Shown: piece by piece, positions 17,195 to 26,040 of the stretch | Position numbering within the stretch: the stretch's first letter is position 1 | Layout: each line of letters opens with the position of its first letter | Source of the DNA: Streptomyces chrestomyceticus JCM 4735 | GTDB taxonomy: Bacteria; Actinomycetota; Actinomycetes; Streptomycetales; Streptomycetaceae | Length of the DNA: 64,000 bases | Assembly: GCF_003865135.1 (NCBI RefSeq) | Contig: NZ_BHZC01000001.1 | Coordinates: 620,001-684,000, forward strand | Reading direction: 5' to 3' | Position numbers and translations under genes: made by a program | The notes under the pieces: model-generated | Databases searched by the model: none | The model's input: only the letters and a program-made list of their open reading frames with translations | What the model was told of the DNA's origin: nothing

Positions 17195-18445
17195 ATGGCA
17201 CCCCTTACCCGAATCCGGCCCCGCGCCCTCGTCCGCGCCTCAGGAGGCCCCCGCTACGCCGTCGCCCTGGCCGTGGACGCACTGGGCACCGGCCTGTTGC
17301 GGCCCTTTCTGCTGCTCTACGGCGTGACGGTATTGAATCTGTCCGCGCCGGTCACCGGCACGGCCATGGCCGCCGGCCTGGCTGCCGGCCTGGTCTGCAT
17401 GCCCGCGGTGGGCCGATGGCTCGACCGCGGCGCGCGCAGCACGGTCGTGGCGGCGTCGATGCTGGTGCGGGTGCTGGGCGCGGTGCTGCTACTGGCCGCT
17501 CCGGTTGGGCACATCGGGCTTTTCGCGACGGCGGCACTCCTGCTCGGCGTGGGCAACCAGGCATGGCCCGCGGCCCACGCCGCGCTCGTGGCCACGGTCG
17601 CCCACGGCCGGGAACGCGATACCGCCCTGGCAGCGGCCCACGCCCTGCGCAACGCCGCCCTGGGTGTTGGTGCCCTCCTGGCCACCGTATGTCTGGCAGG
17701 CGGCACCACCGCGCTGCGGGCGCTGGCAGCGGTCACCGCGCTCGCCTACCTTGCCGCGGCCGCCCTGGCATGGTCGGTCCACGTCCACGCACATCCGGCG
17801 GGAGCCACCCCGGCCGAGGACGGCGACGGGGACGGAGAAAACGCGCCCCGGATGCTCAAGCTGCTGGCCGCCAACGTGGTCTACGTCTTCTGCCTCAACG
17901 TCCCCGAGATCGCGCTCCCGCTGGTCCTGGTGACCCAGTTGCACGCGTCCCCGGTGTGGCCGGCGGCCGTCTTCGTGGCCAACACGGTGCTGGTCGTCAC
18001 CCTGCAGGTGCCGGTCACCGTCCTGATGTCCCGCTTCACCAGACGGACCGTGCTGGCGCTCGCCGGCGTGGTGCTGGCCGCGTCCTACCTCGGCTTCCTC
18101 GCAGCCGCCTCACTGGAACCCGGCTGGGCGGCCCCGGCCGTCGCCGCGGTGTCCGTGGTCTGCACGATCGGCGAGATCATCTACGCCGGCAGCGCCACCG
18201 CACTGGTCACCGCCCTCGCCCCGGCCCGCGCCCTGGGACGCGCCCTCGCCCGCTTCCAGCTCTCCACCGGCCTCGGCCTCGCCGTCTCCCCGGTCGTCAT
18301 CACCACGCTCGCACCACTCGGCCCGGCTGCCCTCTGGGGCAGCCTCACGGCCGCCACGCTCCTGTCCGCCTCCGCCGTAGCCACCAAGGAGGTCGGAGGA
18401 GCACGGCTCGGTGGTTGCCGGCCCCGGGGGCGAGCAGGCTTGTGA
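17195..18445 (+). CDS. MFS transporter (12 TM)
   Basis: A 416-aa major facilitator. The first helix carries AVALAVDALGTGLLRPFLLLYGV, a motif shared with the exporter at 24706-26040. GRWLDRGARSTVV is the loop 2-3 motif, and a hydrophilic Asp/Glu/Gly-rich central loop (TPAEDGDGDGEN) divides the two halves. The substrate is unknown. Divergence from the ArsR-type gene with a shared palindrome suggests ligand-induced efflux. ATG 17195 is chosen over a poorly supported upstream start. Confidence 0.85.
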   Translation: MAPLTRIRPRALVRASGGPRYAVALAVDALGTGLLRPFLLLYGVTVLNLSAPVTGTAMAAGLAAGLVCMPAVGRWLDRGARSTVVAASMLVRVLGAVLLLAAPVGHIGLFATAALLLGVGNQAWPAAHAALVATVAHGRERDTALAAAHALRNAALGVGALLATVCLAGGTTALRALAAVTALAYLAAAALAWSVHVHAHPAGATPAEDGDGDGENAPRMLKLLAANVVYVFCLNVPEIALPLVLVTQLHASPVWPAAVFVANTVLVVTLQVPVTVLMSRFTRRTVLALAGVVLAASYLGFLAAASLEPGWAAPAVAAVSVVCTIGEIIYAGSATALVTALAPARALGRALARFQLSTGLGLAVSPVVITTLAPLGPAALWGSLTAATLLSASAVATKEVGGARLGGCRPRGRAGL

Positions 18446-18475
18446 GGTGAGCGATTGGGACGGCATACGGGAGCC

Positions 18476-18512
18476 GAGCGGGCAGCGGGGCGTTGCCCGG
18501 CTGCCCGTGCTC
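18476..18512. terminator. Hairpin between convergent MFS and TPR genes
   Basis: GAGC-GGGCAGC-GGGC pairs with GCCC-GCTGCCC-GCTC around a GTT loop, with small bulges. It lies between two convergent stop codons and probably works in both directions. Confidence 0.6.
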
Positions 18513-18521
18513 GACATCCGC

Positions 18522-20165
18522 TCAGGGGCCGGCCGGCAGATCCCCCACCACGGCCTGGGCGCAGCCGTCCTCCCCCAGCTCGCGGAGTAGAGCGACGAGA
18601 TCGCGCTTGGCGTGCAGGGTGTCGGGATGGTCCTCACCCAGCACCCGCCGGTACCGCAGAAGGGTGTCCTCCAGGACGACAAGGGCAGCCTCGTGATCGC
18701 CGAGGCGCCGCAGGAAGCTCGCGAGACTGGCTGCCGCGCGCAGTGTGCGGGGGTCGTCGGGTCCGAGCGCGAGGCGGCTCCGACGCAGCACGTCCTCGCA
18801 CCGTTGCCGGGCCTCTTCGTGGGCACCGAGTGCGGAGAGGCACCCGCAAAGGTTGCCGGCGACGGTCAGGGTCAGGGGATCCTCCCAGCCCAGCGTCCGC
18901 TCACAGCGTGGGAGAAGGTCGGCGAACGAAGCCCTTGCCTCAGCATATTTCCTGAGGCCGACCAGGCACCCGGCGAGCCTGTTGGCCACCGCCAGTGTGT
19001 CCGGATGGTCCTCCCCGAGCGTTTCGCTCCAGGCTGCGCCGGCTGTGCGGGCGAGGGCCACGCCGGGTTCGTGCTGGCCGGACACGTACAGATAGCGCAG
19101 CACCTGTACGAGCAGGGCCCGGAATTCCTGTGATGCGTGGCTGCGGTGATCCGGGCGGTTGAACAGGATCCGTACGAGTGAGGCGAGCTTGCGGTAGTCG
19201 GGCCAGGAGGCCGGAAGCTCCGGGTCACTGACGGCGAAATCGGCGTGCAGAGCCAGGATGTGACGTCGCAGATCCTCCGGATCGTCGTCCTCGGAGCGGT
19301 TCGGCGGCACGGTTGCGGCGTCGGCGGCTCGCGGTCCGCCCACCGCAGGGTAGGACGGGAGCGAGGACGACGTAGCCGATGTCCACAAAGATGTGGGAGC
19401 CCCTGATTCTTTGAGAAGAAGGGACGGGCACCCCCGCGCGTGATAGAGGTCGCAGCCGGAATGCAGAATGGAGGGCTCACGGCCGTCGTACAACGCGGCC
19501 ACGGGGTACACCTCGAACGGTTCCCCGTTGTTGTTGATGACGGTGGTGCCGCGACGACCCGCGCAGGTCCAGTCGAGCTCCAGTTGCCACGAGATCTCGT
19601 GTGTGCGGGCGATGGGCTCGAACCAGAACTGTTCCACGTCGGCGGCGCTGATGGAGAACGGGAAGTCGGCTCCCTGGGCCTGCAGTTGTGGCACCCGTAC
19701 GTCGAAGTCGGTGATGAAGCGACGGGGTTCGATCTTCGCCCCGATACGGGTCACCAGGCAGGCGGGGCGCGGTGGCCTGCGAGCCAGAACGACGGGGCGC
19801 GCGGCGTCGAGGACCACGGCCCGGTTCGTCCTGGCCTCCAGGGTGATGACGTGAACCGTGCCGCTGGGCACCATCACGCGTGGCGGATCCGCGTCCACGA
19901 CCAGATCAGCGAGGGTCCCGCCCGGCCTCAACTGCACGGAGGCGATGACGGGGTCCGCCAAGTCACTCGGAGTGTCGCCGCCACCGTGGTTGACGGTCAC
20001 ACCGCCATGCACGGTGTCCGCCATGACGACGTTGCCGAATTGGCCGCCTGAGATGGAGTTGCTGCCCTTGCGCGCGGCGGGGGCGCCGTCGTCGGGCGTC
20101 CCCCGGCCGGCCTCGTCGCCCCCGTCGATGCCGCCCTTGGCCGTCGGCCGGTCGTACTCACTCAC
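18522..20165 (-). CDS. TPR-repeat protein with N-terminal RHIM/BASS-like amyloid motif
   Basis: A 547-aa protein. Residues 36-60 contain GGQFGNVVMADTVHGGVTV. This G-N-V-V-x5-V-H-G-G-V pattern is that of RHIM-like bacterial amyloid signalling sequences found on NLR receptors and their effectors. Residues about 65-260 form a beta-rich region of no family I recognise (QLELDWTCAGRRGTTVINNNG). The C-terminal 170 residues are four kinesin-light-chain-type TPR repeats, each with the LGxDHPDTL pattern. It may be an adaptor in an NLR-like immune or signalling pathway; no NB-ARC gene is beside it. GTG 20165 has GAGGGGA upstream. Confidence 0.7.
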   Translation of the reverse strand: MSEYDRPTAKGGIDGGDEAGRGTPDDGAPAARKGSNSISGGQFGNVVMADTVHGGVTVNHGGGDTPSDLADPVIASVQLRPGGTLADLVVDADPPRVMVPSGTVHVITLEARTNRAVVLDAARPVVLARRPPRPACLVTRIGAKIEPRRFITDFDVRVPQLQAQGADFPFSISAADVEQFWFEPIARTHEISWQLELDWTCAGRRGTTVINNNGEPFEVYPVAALYDGREPSILHSGCDLYHARGCPSLLLKESGAPTSLWTSATSSSLPSYPAVGGPRAADAATVPPNRSEDDDPEDLRRHILALHADFAVSDPELPASWPDYRKLASLVRILFNRPDHRSHASQEFRALLVQVLRYLYVSGQHEPGVALARTAGAAWSETLGEDHPDTLAVANRLAGCLVGLRKYAEARASFADLLPRCERTLGWEDPLTLTVAGNLCGCLSALGAHEEARQRCEDVLRRSRLALGPDDPRTLRAAASLASFLRRLGDHEAALVVLEDTLLRYRRVLGEDHPDTLHAKRDLVALLRELGEDGCAQAVVGDLPAGP

Positions 20166-20757
20166 CGCTTCGCTCCCCTCGTCGCGAGGCCGCCAGCCTA
20201 CGGCGGAGTTGTTCGGTCCCAGGGGGGAATCGTGCAGACCGCCCTGTCGCGGCGGTTGTGGTTCATCAGTGACCGCTCGCTTACGACGTGGGGGATGCTC
20301 GCCGACGAGCCCGCACCGACCGGCGCAACCGGACCTCCGGGCTGCCGTATGAACGTGTCCACACCCCCGCCGGTACCCGTGCGCCCGACCACCGGAGTAC
20401 GGCAAAACCGACCACCGCAGCGTCATCCGGTCGAGTGTGGCATCGACCGTCGCGTGTGTTCACGGAAAGCTGTCCGGAGTATCCGCTCGCCATTGACGCC
20501 TTTCCGGTTGACGGACGGCGATACGGTTTCCCGGTGCCTCCTCAGGGAATCTTCGTTGGCGACCATCCAGCCGTTCAGCCGCCCGATCATTCCGTACCTC
20601 GTTCCGACCGATGATGCGGCCCGTCGCGGGCGGCTTTCCCGGTATCGGCCACCCTTCAGCGACTGATCCCGTTCGTGGATCGCGAGAGGGGAGCTCCCCT
20701 GTCGTTTCCGGCATTCGGCTGTTGCGGGCCGGACCGACGTATGTCCAAGGAGTGTGC
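20166..20757. other. Intergenic divergent region
   Basis: About 590 bases without a supported gene, between the TPR gene (minus) and the YCII gene (plus). It must carry both promoters; no convincing hexamer pair or operator was seen. Confidence 0.4.
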
Positions 20758-21240
20758 ATGCCCGATCGGTTCTCCCGCCGCAGGGACACCGCTGCCATTG
20801 TGGAACGCATGGGAAGAGTACGGCTGTTCGCCGTCTTCATGCGGCCGACAGCGGTGTACGACGTCGAAAGCCCACGCGGACGTGACCTGATGCTCGACCA
20901 TTTGGACTGGCTGCTGGACCTGGAGGACGAGGGGCGTCTCTTCGCCGGCGGGCCGCTCCGTGCCGGCGGGCCGGTGGGTGCGCCGCCTAGGGAGTCGGGC
21001 GTCGACCCCACCGGCTTCTTCGTCATCGGCGCCGCGTCCCTCGAAGAGGCCCAGGAGCTCGTCGCCGGAGAGCCCTTCGCGTGCGCGGGCTGGCGTACCT
21101 GCGTGGTGCACACGTGGCTGCTCAACGAAGGGGTCACGATTTCCGTGGGGCGTCGGGTCGAGGAGATCTTCGGCGGGCCCAAGCCGGAGCTGGGTACGGC
21201 CTCTTGGGAACGCACCGACGAGTCGGGGAAAGGGGCTTGA
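20758..21240 (+). CDS. YCII-related domain protein
   Basis: A 160-aa protein with a ferredoxin-like YCII domain. LFAVFMRPTAVYDVESPRGRDLMLDHLDWLLDLEDEGRLFAGGPL matches the family N-half, including the HLDWL helix. DPTGFFVIGAASLEEAQELVAGEPFACAGWRTCVVHTW is the second beta-alpha-beta unit. YCII proteins are small putative enzymes of mostly unknown reaction. AAGGAG lies 5 nt before ATG. The stop is 1 nt before the HAD hydrolase ATG, so the two are coupled. Whether this pair belongs to the pyrimidine cluster next door is open. Confidence 0.75.
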   Translation: MPDRFSRRRDTAAIVERMGRVRLFAVFMRPTAVYDVESPRGRDLMLDHLDWLLDLEDEGRLFAGGPLRAGGPVGAPPRESGVDPTGFFVIGAASLEEAQELVAGEPFACAGWRTCVVHTWLLNEGVTISVGRRVEEIFGGPKPELGTASWERTDESGKGA

Positions 21241-21241
21241 A

Positions 21242-21934
21242 ATGCCTGCCGTGCTCTACGACTTCGACGGCCTGCTCATCGACAGTGAGACGGCGGGACT
21301 GCTCTCGTGGAAACGGGTGTACGCCGAGTTCGGACACGAACTCGACCTGGCCCACTGGCTTTCCGAGACCGAAGCGGGGCGGGGCCCTTGCATGCCGACG
21401 GAGCGGCTTGCGGAACTCGTCGGAAAGCCCGTCGACTGGGAGGCGGTGGAACGCCGGCGGATCGTGTGGCGGGACGAACTCCTCGTCACCCGACCGGGCG
21501 TCGAGGAACATCTCGCCGAAGCCCGGCGGCTCGGTTTCGACCTGGCCATCGTGTCGAACGCGCCGGACTGGTGGATCCGGCAGCGGATGGAAAGCGCCGG
21601 AATCGCTCCGGAGTTCTTCGGGGTCATCATCTGCAAAGCCGAGGGAATCGCACGGAAGCCGGCCCCGGACGCTTACCTGGCGGCGCTGCGAGAACTGGGG
21701 TGCGCGGCCGGTGACGCCCTCGCGTTCGAGGACAGTCCGGTGGGGATCCGGGCCGCGCGGGCTGCCCGGATCCGGTGTGTGGCGGTGCCCAACATGGTCA
21801 CCGCGCATTTCGACCTGTCCGCCGCTGATGTGACGCTGCCGTCCTTGGCTGCCCGGCCGCTGGCGGAGGTGGCCGGCGCGCTGCTCACCGCCGGCTGCCT
21901 CCCGGTCAGGGGACGATCACCAGACGGCCGGTGA
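21242..21934 (+). CDS. HAD-superfamily phosphatase (beta-phosphoglucomutase/Gph-like)
   Basis: A 230-aa HAD hydrolase. Motif I is YDFDGLLID (nucleophile D7, acid/base D9), motif II is IVSNAP, the motif III Lys is in ARKPAPDAY and motif IV is AFEDSPVGIRAA. The alpha-helical cap sits between motifs I and II, as in subfamily IA enzymes that dephosphorylate small phosphosugars or phosphometabolites. The substrate is unknown. If linked to the neighbouring pyrimidine cluster it could dephosphorylate a pyrimidine phosphate, but that is inference. Its 3' end overlaps the convergent alcohol dehydrogenase gene by 29 bp. Confidence 0.85.
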   Translation: MPAVLYDFDGLLIDSETAGLLSWKRVYAEFGHELDLAHWLSETEAGRGPCMPTERLAELVGKPVDWEAVERRRIVWRDELLVTRPGVEEHLAEARRLGFDLAIVSNAPDWWIRQRMESAGIAPEFFGVIICKAEGIARKPAPDAYLAALRELGCAAGDALAFEDSPVGIRAARAARIRCVAVPNMVTAHFDLSAADVTLPSLAARPLAEVAGALLTAGCLPVRGRSPDGR

Positions 21935-23009
21935 CCCCGCCGCGCGCCAGGCGGTCCAGCGCCTCGTTGATCCCGGCGAGCGGGTACTCCGCGGCGATCA
22001 GGCCGCGGAGGCTCTTGGCAGCGGCCATCCGCACCACGTCCCGTGCGTCGTCGAGCGTGGCCCCTACGGAGCCGAGCACCGCCGTCTCACGGGAGACCAA
22101 CGGGAACACGTCCAGGGCCACGGGTCGGCCGGTATAGCCGACGACGGCCACCCGCCCCTGGAGGTCGGCCAGCAGCACATCGAGGTTGAGGGTGTCGGTG
22201 CTGCCGACGGTGTCCACCACGACGTCGCAACGGAGGATCTCCATACGGGAGGAACGCTGCATGGCGCCGACCGGGTGCGGGTCCGCCGGATCGACGGCCG
22301 CGAGCGCCCCGTACCGCAGTGCCGCCTCCCGGCCGCAGGGGCGCGGGTCGAAGGCGACGACGCGGGCCCCGCGCGCGACGGCCGCCTGGACACAGGCCAG
22401 TCCCACTCCTCCCGCACCGACGACCGCCACCGCCTCCCCCGCCAGCAGCTTCGCCACCGACCGGAGGACGTGCAGCGCGGTGGTGCCCGAGCACCCGAGG
22501 ACCGCCGCCTCGGCGAGCGGGACCTCCGCCGGGACGGGCACCAGGCAGCGCGCGGCGGTCAGGAAGTACTCGGCGAATCCTCCGTCGGTGTCGAAGCCCC
22601 ACTTGGCGAGCGGGGTGGGGCAAAGGTTCTCCAGGCCCAGTGCGCAGCGGCGGCACACTCCGCAGCCGTGGTAGTAGTACGCCAGCACACGGTCCCCGAC
22701 AGCGAGCCCCGTGCTCCGGGCCGCGCCCTCCCCCAGCTCCGCGACCTCGCCCGCGATCTCGTGCCCCAGGATCAGGGGCAGCCGGGGCGTGGCCGGCACC
22801 CCCGCGGCGAGGTGCAGGTCGGTGTGACACACGCCCGCGGCCCGGACCCGGATGACCGCCTCGCCCGCGCCGGGCAGCGGGCGGGCACGCCGCTCCAGGG
22901 TCAGCGGCCGGCCGGCCTCGCTCAGGACGGCGGCGAGCATCGTGTGGTCCGGGTCGCTGTCGACAGCGTGGGCACCGGCCGTGGCACCGAGGTCAGTCAC
23001 CCTGCTCAC
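21906..23009 (-). CDS. Zinc-dependent alcohol dehydrogenase (MDR family)
   Basis: A 367-aa medium-chain dehydrogenase. Catalytic zinc ligands are in GVCHTDLH and GHEIAGEV; the structural zinc site is CGVCRRCALGLENLC with four Cys. The Rossmann motif VVGAGGVGLACVQ supports NAD(P) binding, and FDPR at the end of the second strand suggests NAD. It overlaps the TenA gene by 17 bp and is the last gene of a minus-strand operon with the FAD subunit. In the proposed pathway it could oxidise a hydroxymethyl-pyrimidine to the aldehyde; that assignment rests on context only. GTG 23009 is used. Confidence 0.87.
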   Translation of the reverse strand: MSRVTDLGATAGAHAVDSDPDHTMLAAVLSEAGRPLTLERRARPLPGAGEAVIRVRAAGVCHTDLHLAAGVPATPRLPLILGHEIAGEVAELGEGAARSTGLAVGDRVLAYYYHGCGVCRRCALGLENLCPTPLAKWGFDTDGGFAEYFLTAARCLVPVPAEVPLAEAAVLGCSGTTALHVLRSVAKLLAGEAVAVVGAGGVGLACVQAAVARGARVVAFDPRPCGREAALRYGALAAVDPADPHPVGAMQRSSRMEILRCDVVVDTVGSTDTLNLDVLLADLQGRVAVVGYTGRPVALDVFPLVSRETAVLGSVGATLDDARDVVRMAAAKSLRGLIAAEYPLAGINEALDRLARGGVTGRLVIVP

Positions 23010-23688
23010 CGGGCCAGCGCACGTCGAGGTTCCAGGCGGCGTCGAACACGTCGACCTGGTGCTGCACGCTGCGCAGGTACAGGAGCTGCATCCGGTCCCG
23101 GCCCGCCTCGTCGGTCCGGGCCGCCTCCGTCTCCATCATCTCGGCGTGCACCTGGGCCATCCGGTGAACGGCCCGCTGGACGTAGATGTCGGCCCATCTC
23201 TGGTACGCGGGCGGCCCGGCGACGCGGACGTCCGCGAACCGCCGACCGATGACCTCGGTGAACATCGCGCACGGCAGCAGCGCCGCGGCGATGTCGCCGA
23301 TGCCCCCTTCCAGGGAGGTGCGGACGAGGTGGTTGGCGTACGCCTCGCGGGCGGGGATGTAGGCGGCGGGGCCGATGCTCAGCTTCCCGGTGACTCCCAG
23401 CTCGGCGAGGATTTCCTCCTTCGCCCGGATCTCCCCGAGCACCCACACGTCGTCCAGGACGGTGGCGGCGGCCTTGGACCACGCGGAGCCGGTGGGGGCC
23501 TTGGCCAGTCCCAGGGCGAGCGCACGGTGCAGGTCGGAGATGTAGGGGGCGTCGTTGACCTGGAAGGAGACGAATTTCTCGACCGGGAGGGTGCCGGCGG
23601 CCATCGCCTCGATCCACGGGTGGTGCCGGTAGGCGCGCCAGGCCCCGGAGGCGTGCCGGCGGCACCGTTCCACGAATGAGTCGACCAT
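22993..23688 (-). CDS. TenA-family protein (thiaminase II/aminopyrimidine hydrolase-like)
   Basis: A 231-aa all-helical TenA/THI-4 family protein. The family nucleophile is kept as C140 in AALLPCAMFTEVIG, and the active-site Asp as D46 in FQVNDAPYISDLHRALAL. TenA enzymes cleave thiamine or deaminate aminomethylpyrimidines to hydroxymethylpyrimidine. Placement in one operon with a molybdenum hydroxylase FAD subunit, divergent from ThiD and a CMP-hydroxymethylase-like gene, points to pyrimidine-moiety chemistry rather than plain salvage. The ATG overlaps the TGA of the FAD-subunit gene (TGATG). Confidence 0.82.
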   Translation of the reverse strand: MVDSFVERCRRHASGAWRAYRHHPWIEAMAAGTLPVEKFVSFQVNDAPYISDLHRALALGLAKAPTGSAWSKAAATVLDDVWVLGEIRAKEEILAELGVTGKLSIGPAAYIPAREAYANHLVRTSLEGGIGDIAAALLPCAMFTEVIGRRFADVRVAGPPAYQRWADIYVQRAVHRMAQVHAEMMETEAARTDEAGRDRMQLLYLRSVQHQVDVFDAAWNLDVRWPGEQGD

Positions 23689-24587
23689 CAAGAGACCACC
23701 TCTCCGAAGGGACCGCGCGTGCGGTCAACTGCCTGTACGAGAGCCCGGCGGACGAGGACACGGACCAGGTGGCGCCGGTAGTCGGCGGAGGCCAGCGCGT
23801 CGGACCGGGTGCGGACGGTCCGCGCGGCCAGGTCGGCCGCCCGGCGCACCGCCTGTGTGTCCACCGGGCCGGAGCACAGCGAGGCACCGGCCTCGGCGAG
23901 TGCCGTGCCGTCGTGTCCGGCGACGAACGGCGCGATGCGGGCGCCGCGGCACCGGCCGTCCGGGTGCAGGTCCAGCCGTACGGCCACGCCGCCGAGGTGG
24001 GCGCCGAAGGTCCGGCGGCCGGCCCGCAGGAAGGCCCACCCCTCTCCGGAGCGGCAGCCGGGTACCTCGACGGCGGCGACCAGTTCGCCGGGACCGGGGC
24101 CGGCCTCGGCGTACAGCTCGCGGGCGGCACGGTCGTGCGTGTCCGCGGCTCTGCGCACCGTGACGCGGATGTCCAGCACCGAGCAGAGCGCGGACATCTG
24201 GAGTTCGGGGGCGGCCTGCGCGACGGCGCCGGCCAGCGTGCCTCGCTGCCGTACGAGGGCGGTGCCCATGGTGCGCAGGGCGGCGGCCAGCAGGGCGTGT
24301 CCGGGATGCCGGGCCGCGACGGCGAGGACATCGGCCTGGCGGGCGGTGCAGCCGATCCGCAGCACCGGGCGCGGACCGCCCGGCCGGCCCGCCAGGGCAG
24401 TGACGCCGTCGAGTCCGGGGACGTTGTTGATGTCCACGAGCAGGGCGGCCCGGCGGCGGCGGGAACGCAGTTCCGGGATCAGACTCAGCCCGCCGGCCAG
24501 TACGGCGGCGCCCGGTGACATGGCGAGCACTTCGAGTGCGTCCTTCAGGTCCCGGGCCGCATGAAATGCGAAGGGTGCTGCGTGCAT
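23688..24587 (-). CDS. FAD-binding subunit of a xanthine-dehydrogenase-family hydroxylase
   Basis: A 299-aa CoxM/CutM-type flavoprotein. The FAD pyrophosphate-binding stretch is AVLAGGLSLIPELRSRRRRAALLVDINNVPGL. The second signature is GTALVRQRGTLAGAVAQAAPELQMSALCSVLDI, close to the usual RNxGTxGGNxxxxxPxxD. The C-terminal CO-dehydrogenase flavoprotein domain follows. It would pass electrons from the Fe-S clusters of the fused partner encoded divergently at 26589-29459. GGAGG precedes ATG. The four overlapping or tight minus-strand genes probably share a transcript with the MFS gene upstream. Confidence 0.87.
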   Translation of the reverse strand: MHAAPFAFHAARDLKDALEVLAMSPGAAVLAGGLSLIPELRSRRRRAALLVDINNVPGLDGVTALAGRPGGPRPVLRIGCTARQADVLAVAARHPGHALLAAALRTMGTALVRQRGTLAGAVAQAAPELQMSALCSVLDIRVTVRRAADTHDRAARELYAEAGPGPGELVAAVEVPGCRSGEGWAFLRAGRRTFGAHLGGVAVRLDLHPDGRCRGARIAPFVAGHDGTALAEAGASLCSGPVDTQAVRRAADLAARTVRTRSDALASADYRRHLVRVLVRRALVQAVDRTRGPFGEVVS

Positions 24588-24640
24588 GGGCGCCTCCGGC
24601 GGTCGGACAGGTTGCCCTTGTCGGGCCGTACGGGAATTGC

Positions 24641-24720
24641 GGCGGCCAGTCGGCCTCTCAGGCGGTCAGTCGGCCTCTCAGGCGGTCAGTCGGCCTCTCA
24701 GGCGGTCAGTCGGCCTCTTG
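24641..24720. repeat. 20-bp tandem repeat, four units
   Basis: Four head-to-tail units of GGCGGTCAGTCGGCCTCTCA: units 2 and 3 are exact, unit 1 has one change and unit 4 differs at its last bases. The last unit contains the stop codon and final codons of the minus-strand MFS gene, so the array looks like an amplified copy of that gene's 3' end. It separates the MFS and FAD-subunit genes. Confidence 0.92.
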
Positions 24721-26040
24721 GGCGGTCACCTTCACCTCACCGGCCGGTACGTACTCCTCACCGGTCACCGCCGCGTACGGCAGCCGCCGTTCCAGCGGCA
24801 GCATCAGGGCGGTGCCGAGCAGCGCGATCCCGCCGACGACGATCCAGGGCAGCTCCGCGCGCCGGCTGAACAGCACGGTGAACAGGACCGGGGAGACGAT
24901 GGTGCCCACGGTGAAGGAGTACTGGAACGCCGCGAGGTAGAAGCCGCGTGCGGAAGGCGGCGCGGCGCTCGCGGCCAGGGAGTTGGACGCCGGTTCGTGA
25001 ATCAGCTCGCCCGCGGTGTAGCAGAGCAGCACGAGCAGCAGGAACGCGGGCAGCGCCGCGTGCGGCAGCAGGAGGGCCACGGCCGACCCGGCGCACCACA
25101 ACGTCCAGCACAGGCCGGACAGTGCCATCGTCCGCACACGCGTCATATGGCGCCGGACGAACCGGCTGACGAGGGCCGGGGTGGTGGCGAGCAGCACGGT
25201 GTTGACGGCCAGCAGGGGCCCGACCACCCAGTCGTCCACCCCCAGGCCCTTGGTCACGTACACGGGCAGCGCGATGGTCAGAAAGGTGCTGCACACGGCG
25301 AACGCGGTGTTGGCGAGGATCAGTTGGAGGTAGGGCCGGTCGCGCAGCAGGGCGCGGTGGCCGGCGCCGAGCGGCTCCGTACGGGCCCCGGTTTCTGCGG
25401 CGGCCTCCGTCTCCGTGGCGGTGTGCGGAGGGTGCGTACGGATGACGGGGCCCACCCGGACGAGGGACCGCACCAGGAGCGCGGCCACCGTGAAGGAGAC
25501 GCCGTTGACCAGAATCAGGAGGTGGTAGGCGCGGGTGGACTCCCAGGCGAGGGCCGCCCCGGCCGTCATGCCGCCCGCGCCCATCCCCGCGGCCCGGATC
25601 ATGCTCGCCCTGGCGAACCACCACTCCTTGGCCCGGCCGGTGGTGTCGGCGTCCGCCAGCTCGGCGATGAGGGTGAAGACGGAGGACCAGTAGACGCGAG
25701 CGCCGACGCCCTCCACGAGAACGGCGATCATCAGGGAGACCGGTCCGGAGACCTGGAGGTACAGGAAGAATCCGACGGCCTGGACGAGTTGCCCGGTGAT
25801 GACGACGGGACGGGCGCCGAAGCGGTCGGCCGCCCGGCCCGCGAGCAGCGGCACGGGCAGGGTGAGCGCGGTCGCCACGCTGACGAGTGTGCCGATGAGG
25901 GGCAGTCCGATGTCCGTGGCGTGCAGGAAATACAGCAGGGACAGCGGCACGTACAGGCCGGTGCCCAACGCGTCCACCGACATCGCCGCGAACAGGGGCC
26001 AGGCGGCGGGGGAATGTTCCCGGGATTTTCTACGAGGCAC
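24706..26040 (-). CDS. MFS transporter (12 TM), pyrimidine-cluster exporter candidate
   Basis: A 444-aa major facilitator. Helix 1 has AAMSVDALGTGLYVPLSLLYF and the loop 2-3 motif is GRAADRFGARPVV. A long charged central loop (TETEAAAETGARTEP) splits the two six-helix halves. It has the same subfamily signature as the exporter at 17195-18445. GTG 26040 is chosen because GAGAGG lies 9 nt upstream. It is the first gene of the minus-strand operon and faces the fused Fe-S/Mo gene across a 548-bp shared promoter region, so product export or self-protection is likely. Confidence 0.84.
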   Translation of the reverse strand: MPRRKSREHSPAAWPLFAAMSVDALGTGLYVPLSLLYFLHATDIGLPLIGTLVSVATALTLPVPLLAGRAADRFGARPVVITGQLVQAVGFFLYLQVSGPVSLMIAVLVEGVGARVYWSSVFTLIAELADADTTGRAKEWWFARASMIRAAGMGAGGMTAGAALAWESTRAYHLLILVNGVSFTVAALLVRSLVRVGPVIRTHPPHTATETEAAAETGARTEPLGAGHRALLRDRPYLQLILANTAFAVCSTFLTIALPVYVTKGLGVDDWVVGPLLAVNTVLLATTPALVSRFVRRHMTRVRTMALSGLCWTLWCAGSAVALLLPHAALPAFLLLVLLCYTAGELIHEPASNSLAASAAPPSARGFYLAAFQYSFTVGTIVSPVLFTVLFSRRAELPWIVVGGIALLGTALMLPLERRLPYAAVTGEEYVPAGEVKVTAQEAD

